DNA of 6,543 nucleotides from Candidatus Methylomirabilota bacterium (lineage in GTDB: Bacteria; Methylomirabilota; Methylomirabilia; Methylomirabilales; 2-02-FULL-66-22), in assembly GCA_016208645.1 (NCBI GenBank), contig JACQXP010000110.1:1-6543 (forward strand), given 5' to 3'. Below, piece by piece: positions 1 through 5,298 of the stretch (its first letter is position 1; each line of letters begins with the position of its first letter). The notes under the pieces were generated by a model. The model had not been told where the DNA came from. It saw nothing but the letters and a program-made list of their open reading frames with translations, and ran no database searches. A program made the translations under genes and the position numbers.

Positions 1-160
1 TCCACGATGGTCAGATCATTGGACTGGCGATTCGGGATGACGACGTAGCGGCCATCCACGGTCAGGGCCGCCCCATGGGCATCCTTTCCGTACTCCACAG
101 TCGCCAGGACGCTGTCCGTCTGCGGATCAATGATAATGTACCTGTTGGTGGCCCCGCTAG
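1..160 (-). pseudogene. YVTN-type beta-propeller protein, downstream fragment interrupted by an IS and running off the window
   Basis: Reading the minus strand from the IS edge gives an open frame to base 1. It contains GATNRYIIIDPQTDSVLATV and then EYGKDAHGAALTVDGRYVVI followed by PNRQSNDLTIVD. The pattern 'I.ID..T..V.ATV..G..aHG.alt.DGRyv.v.N...n.l.ivD' is the blade repeat of YVTN/cytochrome d1-like beta-propeller proteins, which are usually exported or periplasmic binding or scaffold proteins. The frame continues without a stop into the IS end, but that part is element sequence. The piece upstream of the insertion is at 2215-2315 and joins in frame once the IS and one CTAG are removed. The 3' end lies outside the window, so the number of blades and any attached domain are unknown. 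The fold assignment is fairly sure; the function is not known. Confidence 0.7.
157..160. repeat. Target-site duplication CTAG, left copy
   Basis: CTAG directly abuts the left terminal inverted repeat of the IS. An identical CTAG abuts the right end at 2215-2218. CTAG is itself a palindrome, so the boundary could be placed 4 bases outward on each side, giving an 18-bp inverted repeat and no duplication. The duplication is preferred because removing the element plus one CTAG restores the frame of the interrupted gene. Confidence 0.65.
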
Positions 161-191
161 CCTGGATTTCCACGTCACTAATTCGCCTAAG
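161..191. repeat. Left terminal inverted repeat of the IS
   Basis: The outer 14 bases, CCTGGATTTCCACG, are a perfect inverted match to the right end. Inner similarity is imperfect and includes GCCTAAG at 185-191. This end is next to the transposase stop codon (208-210). Confidence 0.8.
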
Positions 192-207
192 CGCCAAGGT
201 CGTTTTG

Positions 208-1788
208 CTAGCCTTGGTAGGTTGTCAGGCGCAGAGACTTGCCTTCCCACCATGGCACACTCACGGGGGTGTCGATGAGTCCGGAGGCCAGGATGATTGG
301 CAGATGGGCCCGGCGGTGGAAGCTGACTTGCACTTCGCGCTCTGTTACGGTCACATCCGCCGGCATATCAATCAGGTCCCGGAAGATCTGGCGCGCCTGG
401 GCGTCCGCATAGCCCCGCATCCGCCGGGCCAGGAGCCGGTACAGCCCGCTGGCGATGACCAAGAGGGCCATATCAAAATCGACCTTCAGCCCGACCGCCG
501 AGGACAGCGCATCCAGGTGAAAGAACCGCACCGCATCGGCGAGGGCGTTCTCGATCAGCATGCGCTGGGCATACCGCGTGAGGAGCTGGGCCACCGGCCG
601 CCGCGGCTGGTTCGTCAACAGGATCGTCGGCTCCTCATGTCCCAGGTCGGTAATGTATAGCTGCCGGAACGGGCGCCCGGCCAGCCGGACCCGCTGGTCA
701 TAGACGCGCGGCGTCCGGTACTTGCGCGTGGGGAGGTCGAGTTCGACCGTCCGCCAGGCCGAGCGCGGCAAGAGCACGATCTCCTTCAGGAGCTTCGGGG
801 AGCGCCGCCGCAGCGTGATGAAGGCGATCCCCAGGCGGTCCAGCCGCGCCAGATTGGCGTAGGTCGTCACCCGGGAGTCGAAGACCAGCTCGCGGGGCAG
901 CGCCTTATGGGTCCGCTTCCAAAACGCGATGAAGGCGAAGATCTCCTCCGCTTCCTCCCCCTTGCGCAGCTCGGCGTTCGAGTAACAGAACGACCGGCCG
1001 TCGGCATCCTGCGCCAGGAAGACCAGGACGCTCGGCTGGCGGCGGCTCCGGGCCGAGACGTAATGGCGCTCGACGACCGGATGCTCCCCGTAGTAGGGCA
1101 CGGAATGGAAATCGAGGTTGAACGAGTCGCCCGGAAAGAGTTCGGTCCCATGGAGCTGCTCGTGCCACGCCGCGAGGACCTGCGTCGTCTTGGTGTGCGT
1201 GATGCGCGAGGAATACTCGGAGAAGTAGCTCTTTTTCGGGATGGCGTTGAGCCCGGCGAACAGCGCGAGCCCTGCGTCGGCGACCAGCGCCATGATGTGG
1301 CTCTTGCGCTCGAGGGACCAGAGCTTCAGGGCCAGGCAGGCCCGCAAGGCCTGGGCGGCCGGAATCATGGTGGAGCCCGGCAGATGCGTCCGGGCGGCCA
1401 GCTGCTCGCACTGGAGCCGCACGAGCTCGGGGACGAACAGGAACAGGCCGCCACAGCGAGTCTTGAAGGTGCGGGGGGCCAAAGAGAAGGCCCGCACATC
1501 GGCGACCGGTTCGATCGTGGGGCGCGGAGCCCCCGGCCGCTCCGCATCCAGCCGCCGGGGCAGCGGCGCGAAGCCTTCCGCCTTCAGCACTTCCCGCACG
1601 GCGGTCGGACTGAGGGGACACTGGCGCTCCTGCAGCGTCGCGCTGAGCTCGTAGACCGAGTAATTCTGCTTGCGCAGGCGGATGATGAGGTCCCGCGCCG
1701 CGGCCTTCTTGGGCTGCGCGCGGGGGCCGCGGCGCGGGGCGACAAAGAAGACGGGGGCGGGATCGCGGCGAAAATGATGGCAGAGCAC
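208..1788 (-). CDS. DDE-type transposase of the IS, N-terminus probably damaged
   Basis: Read from a GTG at 1788 this gives 526 aa and ends with TAG at 208-210. It would catalyse cut-and-paste movement of the surrounding element. Visible parts are a helix-turn-helix-like region (about residues 35-80, YELSATLQERQCPLSPTAV) and an RNase H-like core with candidate catalytic residues D226 (NLDFHSV), D304 (LVFDSRV) and E413 (RMLIENALADA). The last fits the Y-x2-R-x3-E signature of the IS4 superfamily (Y406, R409, E413), with V420 where that signature has K. The in-frame sequence before the GTG (AFGYSPASLH) reads like coding sequence of this family but runs up to a TAA with no start codon. A plausible family N-terminus, LSHCRRFFLEPGTPRQR, lies in another frame at about 1840-1900. 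A short deletion near 1820-1845 probably separated the two. The core is intact, so activity is uncertain rather than excluded. Confidence 0.8.
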   Translation of the reverse strand: MLCHHFRRDPAPVFFVAPRRGPRAQPKKAAARDLIIRLRKQNYSVYELSATLQERQCPLSPTAVREVLKAEGFAPLPRRLDAERPGAPRPTIEPVADVRAFSLAPRTFKTRCGGLFLFVPELVRLQCEQLAARTHLPGSTMIPAAQALRACLALKLWSLERKSHIMALVADAGLALFAGLNAIPKKSYFSEYSSRITHTKTTQVLAAWHEQLHGTELFPGDSFNLDFHSVPYYGEHPVVERHYVSARSRRQPSVLVFLAQDADGRSFCYSNAELRKGEEAEEIFAFIAFWKRTHKALPRELVFDSRVTTYANLARLDRLGIAFITLRRRSPKLLKEIVLLPRSAWRTVELDLPTRKYRTPRVYDQRVRLAGRPFRQLYITDLGHEEPTILLTNQPRRPVAQLLTRYAQRMLIENALADAVRFFHLDALSSAVGLKVDFDMALLVIASGLYRLLARRMRGYADAQARQIFRDLIDMPADVTVTEREVQVSFHRRAHLPIILASGLIDTPVSVPWWEGKSLRLTTYQG

Positions 1789-1906
1789 GTGGAGGGAGGC
1801 GGGGGAGTACCCGAAGGCGCCGGCGGCGCTGGCGGGGCGTGCCCGGCTCCAGGAAGAAGCGGCGGCAGTGGCTTAGGTCTTTCGGTGCGCCGATTCCCAC
1901 AGTATG

Positions 1907-1936
1907 ATGATATCATAGCTCAAGATCTGGTGTCAA
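1907..1936 (-). promoter_or_regulatory. Sigma-70-type promoter for the transposase
   Basis: The minus strand reads TTGACA (1936-1931), an 18-base spacer, then TATCAT (1912-1907). This is a perfect -35 and a 4/6 -10 box. Transcription would begin near 1900, essentially at the GTG that opens the frame beginning MGIGAPKDLSHC, so the original transposase message may have had almost no leader. It lies inside the IS and upstream of the transposase. Confidence 0.5.
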
Positions 1937-1939
1937 GGG

Positions 1940-2182
1940 CTTTCGGTGCCCACAACCTGTTGGTGCGGTAGGATGGCCAAGGAACGGGGCATACGTCGGA
2001 TCTCCGAAAGTCGGCACGTCGGGCTCAGGTCCGGTCAGCCTGATAGATAGGAGCATGCAGCTACAACTCTCGAAGCACCAATTCGATAAGCTACCCAGTT
2101 CCGGATCGCTTGCTGTGTTGCGAAACTTGCTCGCACGATCCCGGCGTCGGCAGGGGGCGCAGGGGGAAGAACCGGATTGGGC
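1940..2182. other. IS right-hand region without a supported gene
   Basis: This stretch lies between the transposase promoter and the inner part of the right terminal repeat. Open frames here are short, lack a good ribosome binding site and show no recognisable family. I see no passenger gene. Confidence 0.5.
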
Positions 2183-2214
2183 CTTAGGCAAATGGTTGTC
2201 CGTGGAAATCCAGG
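2183..2214. repeat. Right terminal inverted repeat of the IS
   Basis: The outer 14 bases CGTGGAAATCCAGG (2201-2214) are the exact inverse of the left end. CTTAGGC at 2183-2189 matches the inner GCCTAAG of the left end with a one-base offset. Confidence 0.8.
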
Positions 2215-2218
2215 CTAG
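2215..2218. repeat. Target-site duplication CTAG, right copy
   Basis: Identical to 157-160 and abuts the right IS end. Deleting 161-2218 would leave a single CTAG, read in frame within GTC CCT AGC GGG (V-P-S-G). Confidence 0.65.
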
Positions 2219-2315
2219 GGACACCACTCCCATCACGGAATTCGCCGTTCGTCCTCATTAGGGTGGGGTTGTAGAGGTAGACGCGGGAAAAACGACCACT
2301 TAGACGATACGGCAA
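2215..2315 (-). pseudogene. YVTN-type beta-propeller protein, upstream fragment separated by the IS
   Basis: The minus strand is open from just after a TGA at 2318-2316. It reads LPYRLSGRFSRVYLYNPTL, then MRTNGEFRDGSGVP, and would continue as SGATNRYIII in the piece at 1-160. The only ATG (2258-2256) has no clear ribosome binding site, and the residues before it (RVYLYNPTL) look like a propeller strand. The true gene probably began further upstream and has lost its 5' end near 2316, close to the promoter of the toxin-antitoxin operon. I see no signal peptide. Confidence 0.5.
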
Positions 2316-2413
2316 TCAATTTTCCATTGCCTGCCGGTCGGGGACAGGATGTGTTGCACAATTAGGGGTCCGTCCCCTCGGCACCAATCCTCGTGTAGGA
2401 TCAATACATCCGC

Positions 2414-2441
2414 TTGACATGACACATACAAGAATTGTATG
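2414..2441 (+). promoter_or_regulatory. Promoter and palindromic operator of the toxin-antitoxin operon
   Basis: A perfect TTGACA -35 box (2414-2419) is followed by a perfect inverted repeat, CATACAA-GAA-TTGTATG (2425-2441), which overlaps the expected -10 position. The best -10 candidate, TTGTAT at 2435-2440, is weak and has a 15-base spacer. A palindrome over the -10 is the usual arrangement where a ribbon-helix-helix antitoxin represses its own operon. Its role as operator is inferred from its position; the repeat itself is exact. Confidence 0.6.
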
Positions 2442-2467
2442 GTGCCACCAGAAAGTGAGGTGGCGCT

Positions 2468-2710
2468 ATGGGCAATGTCACGGTGAATATCTCCTTTCAG
2501 GATTCGCTGCTCGCCGACATTGATGCGGAGGCGAAGCGGGAGTCGCGCACGCGTTCCGAGCTCCTGCGGGAGGCCGCACGGCTGTACGTCCGCCGCCAAC
2601 GACAGTGGGCGGACGTATTTGCCTTGGGCGATCGGCAAGCCGCGCGTCTGGGGCTCACCGAAGCGATGGTACCGAAGGAGATTCGCGCTGCGCGTGGACG
2701 GAAACCCTGA
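2468..2710 (+). CDS. Ribbon-helix-helix (CopG/Arc-type) antitoxin
   Basis: This 80-aa protein begins MGNVTVNISFQDSLLADIDA. A short beta strand (VTVNIS) is followed by a helix (QDSLLADIDAEAKRE), a turn (SRTRSELL) and a second helix (REAARLYVRRQ), the ribbon-helix-helix DNA-binding fold. The C-terminal part (about 50-80) should bind and neutralise the toxin. GAGG lies 8 bases before the ATG. Its TGA stop is directly followed by the ATG of a PIN-domain gene, so translation is likely coupled and the two form a type II toxin-antitoxin pair. It probably represses its own promoter by binding the palindrome at 2425-2441. The family assignment is by fold pattern, not by a database match. Confidence 0.85.
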   Translation: MGNVTVNISFQDSLLADIDAEAKRESRTRSELLREAARLYVRRQRQWADVFALGDRQAARLGLTEAMVPKEIRAARGRKP

Positions 2711-3109
2711 ATGAAGATCGTGTGCGACACCAATGTGCTGGTGTCCGGCGTTCTCTTTCGGGGCCATCCCCGGCGGATTCTAGTCCTGGCCGCCCAAGGA
2801 AGGCTCACGAACTTCACATCGCCGGCACTGCTGCGGGAGGTCGAGGATGTCCTGAGTCGGCCGAAGTTCGGCCTCCGACCTGGCCAAGTCGCCAGCATCC
2901 TCGCCCTGTTTCGAGACACCTTCGAAGTCGTCCATCCCAACGGATCAGTCACCGTGATTGTCGACGATCCCGCCGACAACAGAGTGCTCGAGGCGGCGGG
3001 TGCCGCCTCGGCCAACGTGATTGTCTCGGGCGACCATCACCTCCTGGAGTTGAAAGAATGGCAGGGGATCCGAGTGATGTCGCCGGCCGACTTCGCTGCG
3101 TCCGAGTGA
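2711..3109 (+). CDS. PIN-domain toxin (putative toxin-antitoxin toxin component, PIN family)
   Basis: This 132-aa protein is a predicted Mg2+-dependent ribonuclease that would cleave cellular RNA when not held by its antitoxin. It has the PIN acidic residues in order: D6 in CDTNVLVSG, E43/E45 in LLREVEDVL, D86 and D89 in VDDPADNRVLEAA, and D108 in IVSGDHHLLEL. DDPADNRVLEAA with SGDHHLL is typical of the family formerly called COG1569/TIGR00305. Its length is normal and all catalytic positions are present, so it looks functional. It starts at the base after the antitoxin stop and has no separate promoter. No gene overlaps its end. Confidence 0.9.
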   Translation: MKIVCDTNVLVSGVLFRGHPRRILVLAAQGRLTNFTSPALLREVEDVLSRPKFGLRPGQVASILALFRDTFEVVHPNGSVTVIVDDPADNRVLEAAGAASANVIVSGDHHLLELKEWQGIRVMSPADFAASE

Positions 3110-3117
3110 TCGGGGAC

Positions 3118-3226
3118 GTAGCGCACTTACGAAAGTTATTTCCGTTGGCGCAGTGTGATTGAGGACGCCACGGTCACGGCGAAGGAGCGAGTGGAGGCCA
3201 AGAGCGGCCAGCAGCGGCTGCTCTGA
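3118..3226 (+). pseudogene. Possible C-terminal relic of an unknown gene
   Basis: A frame with no start codon opens after a TAG at about 3119-3121. It reads RTYESYFRWRSVIED, then ATVTAKERVEAKSGQQRLL, and ends with TGA at 3224-3226. Its composition is like that of a real C-terminus. The first part coincides with a 30-bp repeat whose second copy (3744-3773) reads RPYESDFR and then a stop. I do not recognise a family. It may be chance; confidence is low. Confidence 0.2.
3121..3150 (+). repeat. 30-bp dispersed direct repeat, copy 1
   Basis: GCGCACTTACGAAAGTTATT followed by TCCGTTGGCG. It matches 3744-3773 at 27 of 30 positions, about 620 bp away. The core is an imperfect palindrome (ACGAAAG...TTTCCGT). 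It is not inside an intact gene. Confidence 0.6.
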
Positions 3227-3307
3227 GTCCCTGGTTGTCCATGCGAAGCTGCTAGCCTGGGGGACATCACGCGATGGATACCCTTTTCGAGGGACGGGAG
3301 GTGTTCT

Positions 3308-3568
3308 ATGTCCTCATCTCCTCAAAGCGTTCGACCGACTAAAGCCCGAGGCCAGCGAGCTGTGCGATTCGCCTCGCTGCCTTGTCCTGTGTGTGGTCGA
3401 AGAGCCCTGGCCGATGTCGTGGAAGACTGCGAGCTATCGGGTGGACGATTCGTCAAGCAGTTGAGGCATACCCGCTGCACGTCGTGCGGCGAGAGGTTCT
3501 TCGATGTCGCGGCGATGACCGCAATTGGGGCAGCCAGGAAGCCGTCCGCCCGCAGGCGCTCAGCATGA
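3308..3568 (+). CDS. Small YgiT/MqsA-type zinc-finger protein
   Basis: This 86-aa protein has two Cys pairs spaced for zinc binding: C26-x2-C29 (CPVCGRR) and C57-x2-C60 (CTSCGERFFD). The ending CxxCGErffD is typical of YgiT-type zinc-finger domains, found at the N-terminus of MqsA antitoxins and as stand-alone small antitoxins. The helix-turn-helix half of full MqsA is missing; after the finger there is only a short basic tail (RKPSARRRS). A strong ribosome binding site, GGGAGGT (3296-3302), stands 5 bases before the ATG. The usual toxin partner (MqsR-like or DUF4258) is not visible on either side, so this may be an orphan or the remains of a second toxin-antitoxin pair. The domain call is reasonable; the function is inferred. 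Confidence 0.65.
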   Translation: MSSSPQSVRPTKARGQRAVRFASLPCPVCGRRALADVVEDCELSGGRFVKQLRHTRCTSCGERFFDVAAMTAIGAARKPSARRRSA

Positions 3569-3572
3569 GCCG

Positions 3573-3603
3573 GTAATCCGTAATCCGGGACGTAATCCGG
3601 GAC
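3573..3603 (+). repeat. Short tandem repeat of a 12-mer
   Basis: GTAATCC (3573-3579) is followed by two exact copies of GTAATCCGGGAC (3580-3591 and 3592-3603), just after the zinc-finger gene stop. It looks like replication slippage at a relic junction. Confidence 0.7.
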
Positions 3604-3912
3604 GTTGCTTCCGAATTATCCTTGCACCTTTCTCGAACCGAACCGCTCGTAATGTCGTACCGCGGGAGGCTGCTCGAAAAGGGCGAATCCTCCCCGCGCA
3701 CTCGCCAGGACGGACCGTTGGTTCTGAAGCAACTCGTTGCGTCGCGCCCTTACGAAAGTGATTTCCGTTGACGGGGACGCCGGAGCGACGGGCCCGGCCG
3801 TTTCGCCAGTGTCACGGAAGACCCCTCCTCGCGGTGCGGGGGTCCGCATGATCTGTTTGAGTTAGTGCCCAGGAAGCCGGGTGCGGTTCACCTGCTTGCC
3901 CGGGTCATCCTC
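3604..3912. other. Intergenic stretch without a supported gene
   Basis: This holds copy 2 of the 30-bp repeat and a weak GC-rich hairpin (GACCCC 3820-3825 / GGGGTC 3839-3844). Open frames on both strands lack ribosome binding sites and family features. Confidence 0.5.
3744..3773 (+). repeat. 30-bp dispersed direct repeat, copy 2
   Basis: GCGCCCTTACGAAAGTGATT followed by TCCGTTGACG. It differs from copy 1 at three positions. Both copies are in the same orientation and bracket the zinc-finger gene region. Confidence 0.6.
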
Positions 3913-3924
3913 GGAGGTACCCAC

Positions 3925-4456
3925 ATGGCCTTCCGTGAGGGCGAGTACGTCAGGCACGGCAGCCAGCCCGACTGGGGAATTGGGGGGGGTCCTTTCACTC
4001 GGGGAGAACGGCAAGCTCACCGTATTCTTCCTGCGAGGTGGCAAGAGGATCCTCTCTGGCAGCACTCCGCAGCTAGAGCCCGCAGAGAATCCGCATCACC
4101 GTGTCCTGGAGCTCGCTGGGACGGCAAACTGGGAGCGCGCCGACCGCCACCTTTACGTCGTCGAATTGCGACCCGAGGTGTTCGAGAGGGAGCGGAATTT
4201 CTTCGAGGCGAACTTGCATTGGCTGCCAGGAAAGCTGTGCCTCTATGTCGGGGTGACCGGACTGACGCCCGAGGAGCGATTCCGGGCGCACCTCCGCGGG
4301 GAGCACGCGGCGTGGATCGTGCAGAGGTACGGCCGGCGCCTGCTCCCCGAATGCTACCAGCATTTCAACCCACTACCATACGCTCTGGCGCAGGAGATGG
4401 AGCCGGAGCTGGCACGGCAACTCCGCTCCGATGGCCATGCCGTGTGGCAGAACTAG
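3925..4456 (+). CDS. DUF3553 plus GIY-YIG-like protein, frameshifted in a G8 tract
   Basis: GGAGGT (3913-3918) stands 6 bases before ATG 3925, which begins MAFREGEYVRHGSQPDWGIG, the opening of a DUF3553 (small beta-barrel) domain. After GIGG the matching continuation, VLSLGENGKLTVFF, is in the next frame. The switch falls exactly in a run of eight G (3982-3989); with seven G the frame is continuous for 176 aa, ending TAG at 4454-4456. The second half contains LYVVEL (about 76-81), CLYVGVTGLTPEERF (105-119), a conserved-looking YGRRLLP and EMEPELARQL (157-166) before a VWQN end. This resembles a GIY-YIG-type nuclease domain (YVG strand, helix Arg, late Glu). As written, the gene makes only a short wrong-frame product. 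The extra G may be a sequencing error, a true mutation or a phase-variable state. The GIY-YIG call is from memory of similar proteins and is less sure than DUF3553. Confidence 0.7.
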
Positions 4457-4710
4457 GGACCCGAAACGACTAGCGACTCGATTCAACCCCTCTGAGAGTG
4501 TTCGAACAGGACGATCGGCCCCGCCGGTTGTCTGGCCCTCGAACAGCCGCACAGGGTGGGAGGCCATGAAGACCTCGGATGTTTAGGCACTCCGAGGTGA
4601 GGGGAGGATTGACGACAGGGACCCGGAAGGCTTGTGGTATCGCTCTCCCTACCGCTTATGGCGCCCAGAGCCTGCCGATTTTCCAAAGAGTCCCAAGCGC
4701 AGGTCCGGAT
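4457..4710. other. Intergenic stretch without a supported gene
   Basis: Between the convergent DUF3553 gene (plus) and the UGSC gene (minus). The only clear structure is the hairpin at 4572-4598. No tRNA or other RNA gene was seen. Confidence 0.5.
4572..4598. terminator. Hairpin between convergent genes, weak terminator candidate
   Basis: ACCTCGGA (4572-4579) pairs perfectly with TCCGAGGT (4591-4598) around an 11-base loop. It sits between two converging genes, but neither strand has a proper U-run after the stem, so termination is only a possibility. Confidence 0.3.
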
Positions 4711-5238
4711 TCACGCGCTGAGCAGGAGCCGCAGCACCGCAGGCAGGACCGCCTTTGCCTGACGGGCCAATTCGGCAGGGGCCGCGCTGGCCATGGGGTG
4801 GGGGACCAGCGCGAAGGGGTAGTCGGGGGCGCCGTGCGCCTTCGCCGTGGCCCGGCCATTGGGAACGAAGAGATCGGTGCAGATCACCGCGGCCGGGATG
4901 CCCCGCTGCTCCAGGAGAATGCCGTCGAGCACACTGCTCGATGAGCAGGAGCTTCAGTCGCCGATTCCGGCGACCACGGCATCCACTCGCCGGGCGAGAT
5001 CGTCCAGTTGCTCATCCGGTGCCGGTCGGGACGCGGAGGGCTTGCGGATCACGACAAACCCCGCCGTGCCCGCCTCGCTCCGGAGCAGTTCCTGGATCTC
5101 CCGGAGCAAGAGATCGGATTTCGGCTTGCTGTTGTCGAGGATGCCGATGACCTTCCCCGCCAGGCTGGCCAGGCGAGGGGCCGGCGTGAACGCCTTCACG
5201 GCCGGTCCGTCGGTTGGGTCGAACATTGTGAAGCTCAT
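4711..5238 (-). CDS. UGSC-family selenoprotein (in-frame TGA read as selenocysteine)
   Basis: Start ATG 5238-5236 (MSFTMFDPTDGP) follows GGGGAGG at 5249-5243 with a 4-base spacer. A TGA at 4956-4954 (codon 95) interrupts the frame, which then runs on to TGA 4713-4711, giving 175 aa if read through. Both halves belong to one protein: before it, AGKVIGILDNSKPKSDLLL and DAVVAGIGD; after it, SSCSSSSVLDGILLEQRGIP, then AAVICTDLFVPNGRATAKA and VPHPMA. The residues around the TGA are GD-U-S-S-C-S-S, the redox motif of the UGSC-containing (seleno)protein family with Ser in place of Gly. U95 and C98 would form a selenenylsulfide in a thioredoxin-like CxxC arrangement. A hairpin fitting a bacterial SECIS lies 12 bases downstream (4925-4941). 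The partner gene upstream is 60 bp away on the same strand. The substrate is unknown. The family match is from memory and strong; use of Sec also needs host selA/B/C/D, which are not in this window. Confidence 0.85.
4925..4941 (-). promoter_or_regulatory. Candidate bacterial SECIS hairpin
   Basis: On the coding (minus) strand, TCGAGCA-GTG-TGCTCGA forms a perfect 7-bp stem with a GUG loop, or 6 bp with AGUGU. It begins 12 bases after the TGA codon, with the loop 18-19 bases after it. A C-G pair continues the stem beyond one A-C mismatch. A G within the first two loop bases, about 16-37 bases from the UGA, is the general bacterial SECIS pattern. A competing 6-bp stem, CTGCTC-ATC-GAGCAG, overlaps it. 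Confidence 0.6.
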
Positions 5239-5255
5239 GGTGCCTCCCCTTCGTG

Positions 5256-5290
5256 AATGACCAATGACCAATTTCCAATGACAAATGGGT
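5256..5290. repeat. Degenerate 7-bp tandem repeat between the two operon genes
   Basis: Five consecutive heptamers: AATGACC, AATGACC, AATTTCC, AATGACA, AATGGGT. They fill most of the 60-bp gap upstream of the UGSC gene's ribosome binding site. Confidence 0.6.
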
Positions 5291-5298
5291 ATCGAGAG

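Larger units (their letters stand above)
161..2214 (-). mobile_element. Insertion sequence, 2054 bp, IS1380/IS4-superfamily-like
   Basis: The ends are inverted repeats. CCTGGATTTCCACG (161-174) matches the reverse complement of 2201-2214 exactly, and similarity continues inward, with a shared GCCTAAG about 24-25 bases from each end (185-191 and 2183-2189). One DDE transposase is encoded on the minus strand. From memory, IS1380-family ends such as those of ISEcp1 begin CCTAGATTC and duplicate 4-5 bp, which fits these ends and the CTAG duplication. The element is longer than a classic 1.6-1.7-kb IS1380 member, because about 310 bp without a recognisable gene lie between the transposase promoter and the right end. 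It interrupts a beta-propeller gene. The family name is an inference; the element boundaries are read directly. Confidence 0.8.

Noticed and set aside
907..1971. Long plus-strand open frame (354 aa) opposite the transposase
   Set aside because: It is an antisense shadow of a GC-rich gene, with low-complexity Gly/Arg/Ala sequence and no family features. The minus-strand transposase explains the region.
2300..2767. Minus-strand open frame across the antitoxin and its promoter
   Set aside because: It overlaps the well-supported antitoxin antisense and shows no family features. The short SPTGRQW stretch was considered as a propeller relic but is too little to support.
3250..3259. GCTAGCCTGG resembling the IS end with its CTAG
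   Set aside because: The match stops after 10 bases, and the rest of the terminal repeat (ATTTCCACG) is absent. Chance is likely.
3820..3844. GC-rich hairpin as a terminator
   Set aside because: A 6-bp stem with a 13-base loop, no U-run, and no gene ending close upstream.
3865..3924. Earlier start for the DUF3553 gene (frame open upstream of 3925)
   Set aside because: The ATG at 3925 has GGAGGT at proper spacing and begins the recognisable domain. The upstream residues are not domain-like.
4954..4956. TGA as a true stop, giving two separate small genes
   Set aside because: The downstream part has no start codon with a ribosome binding site close to the TGA, and the two halves together make one UGSC-type protein with the TGA at the redox position.
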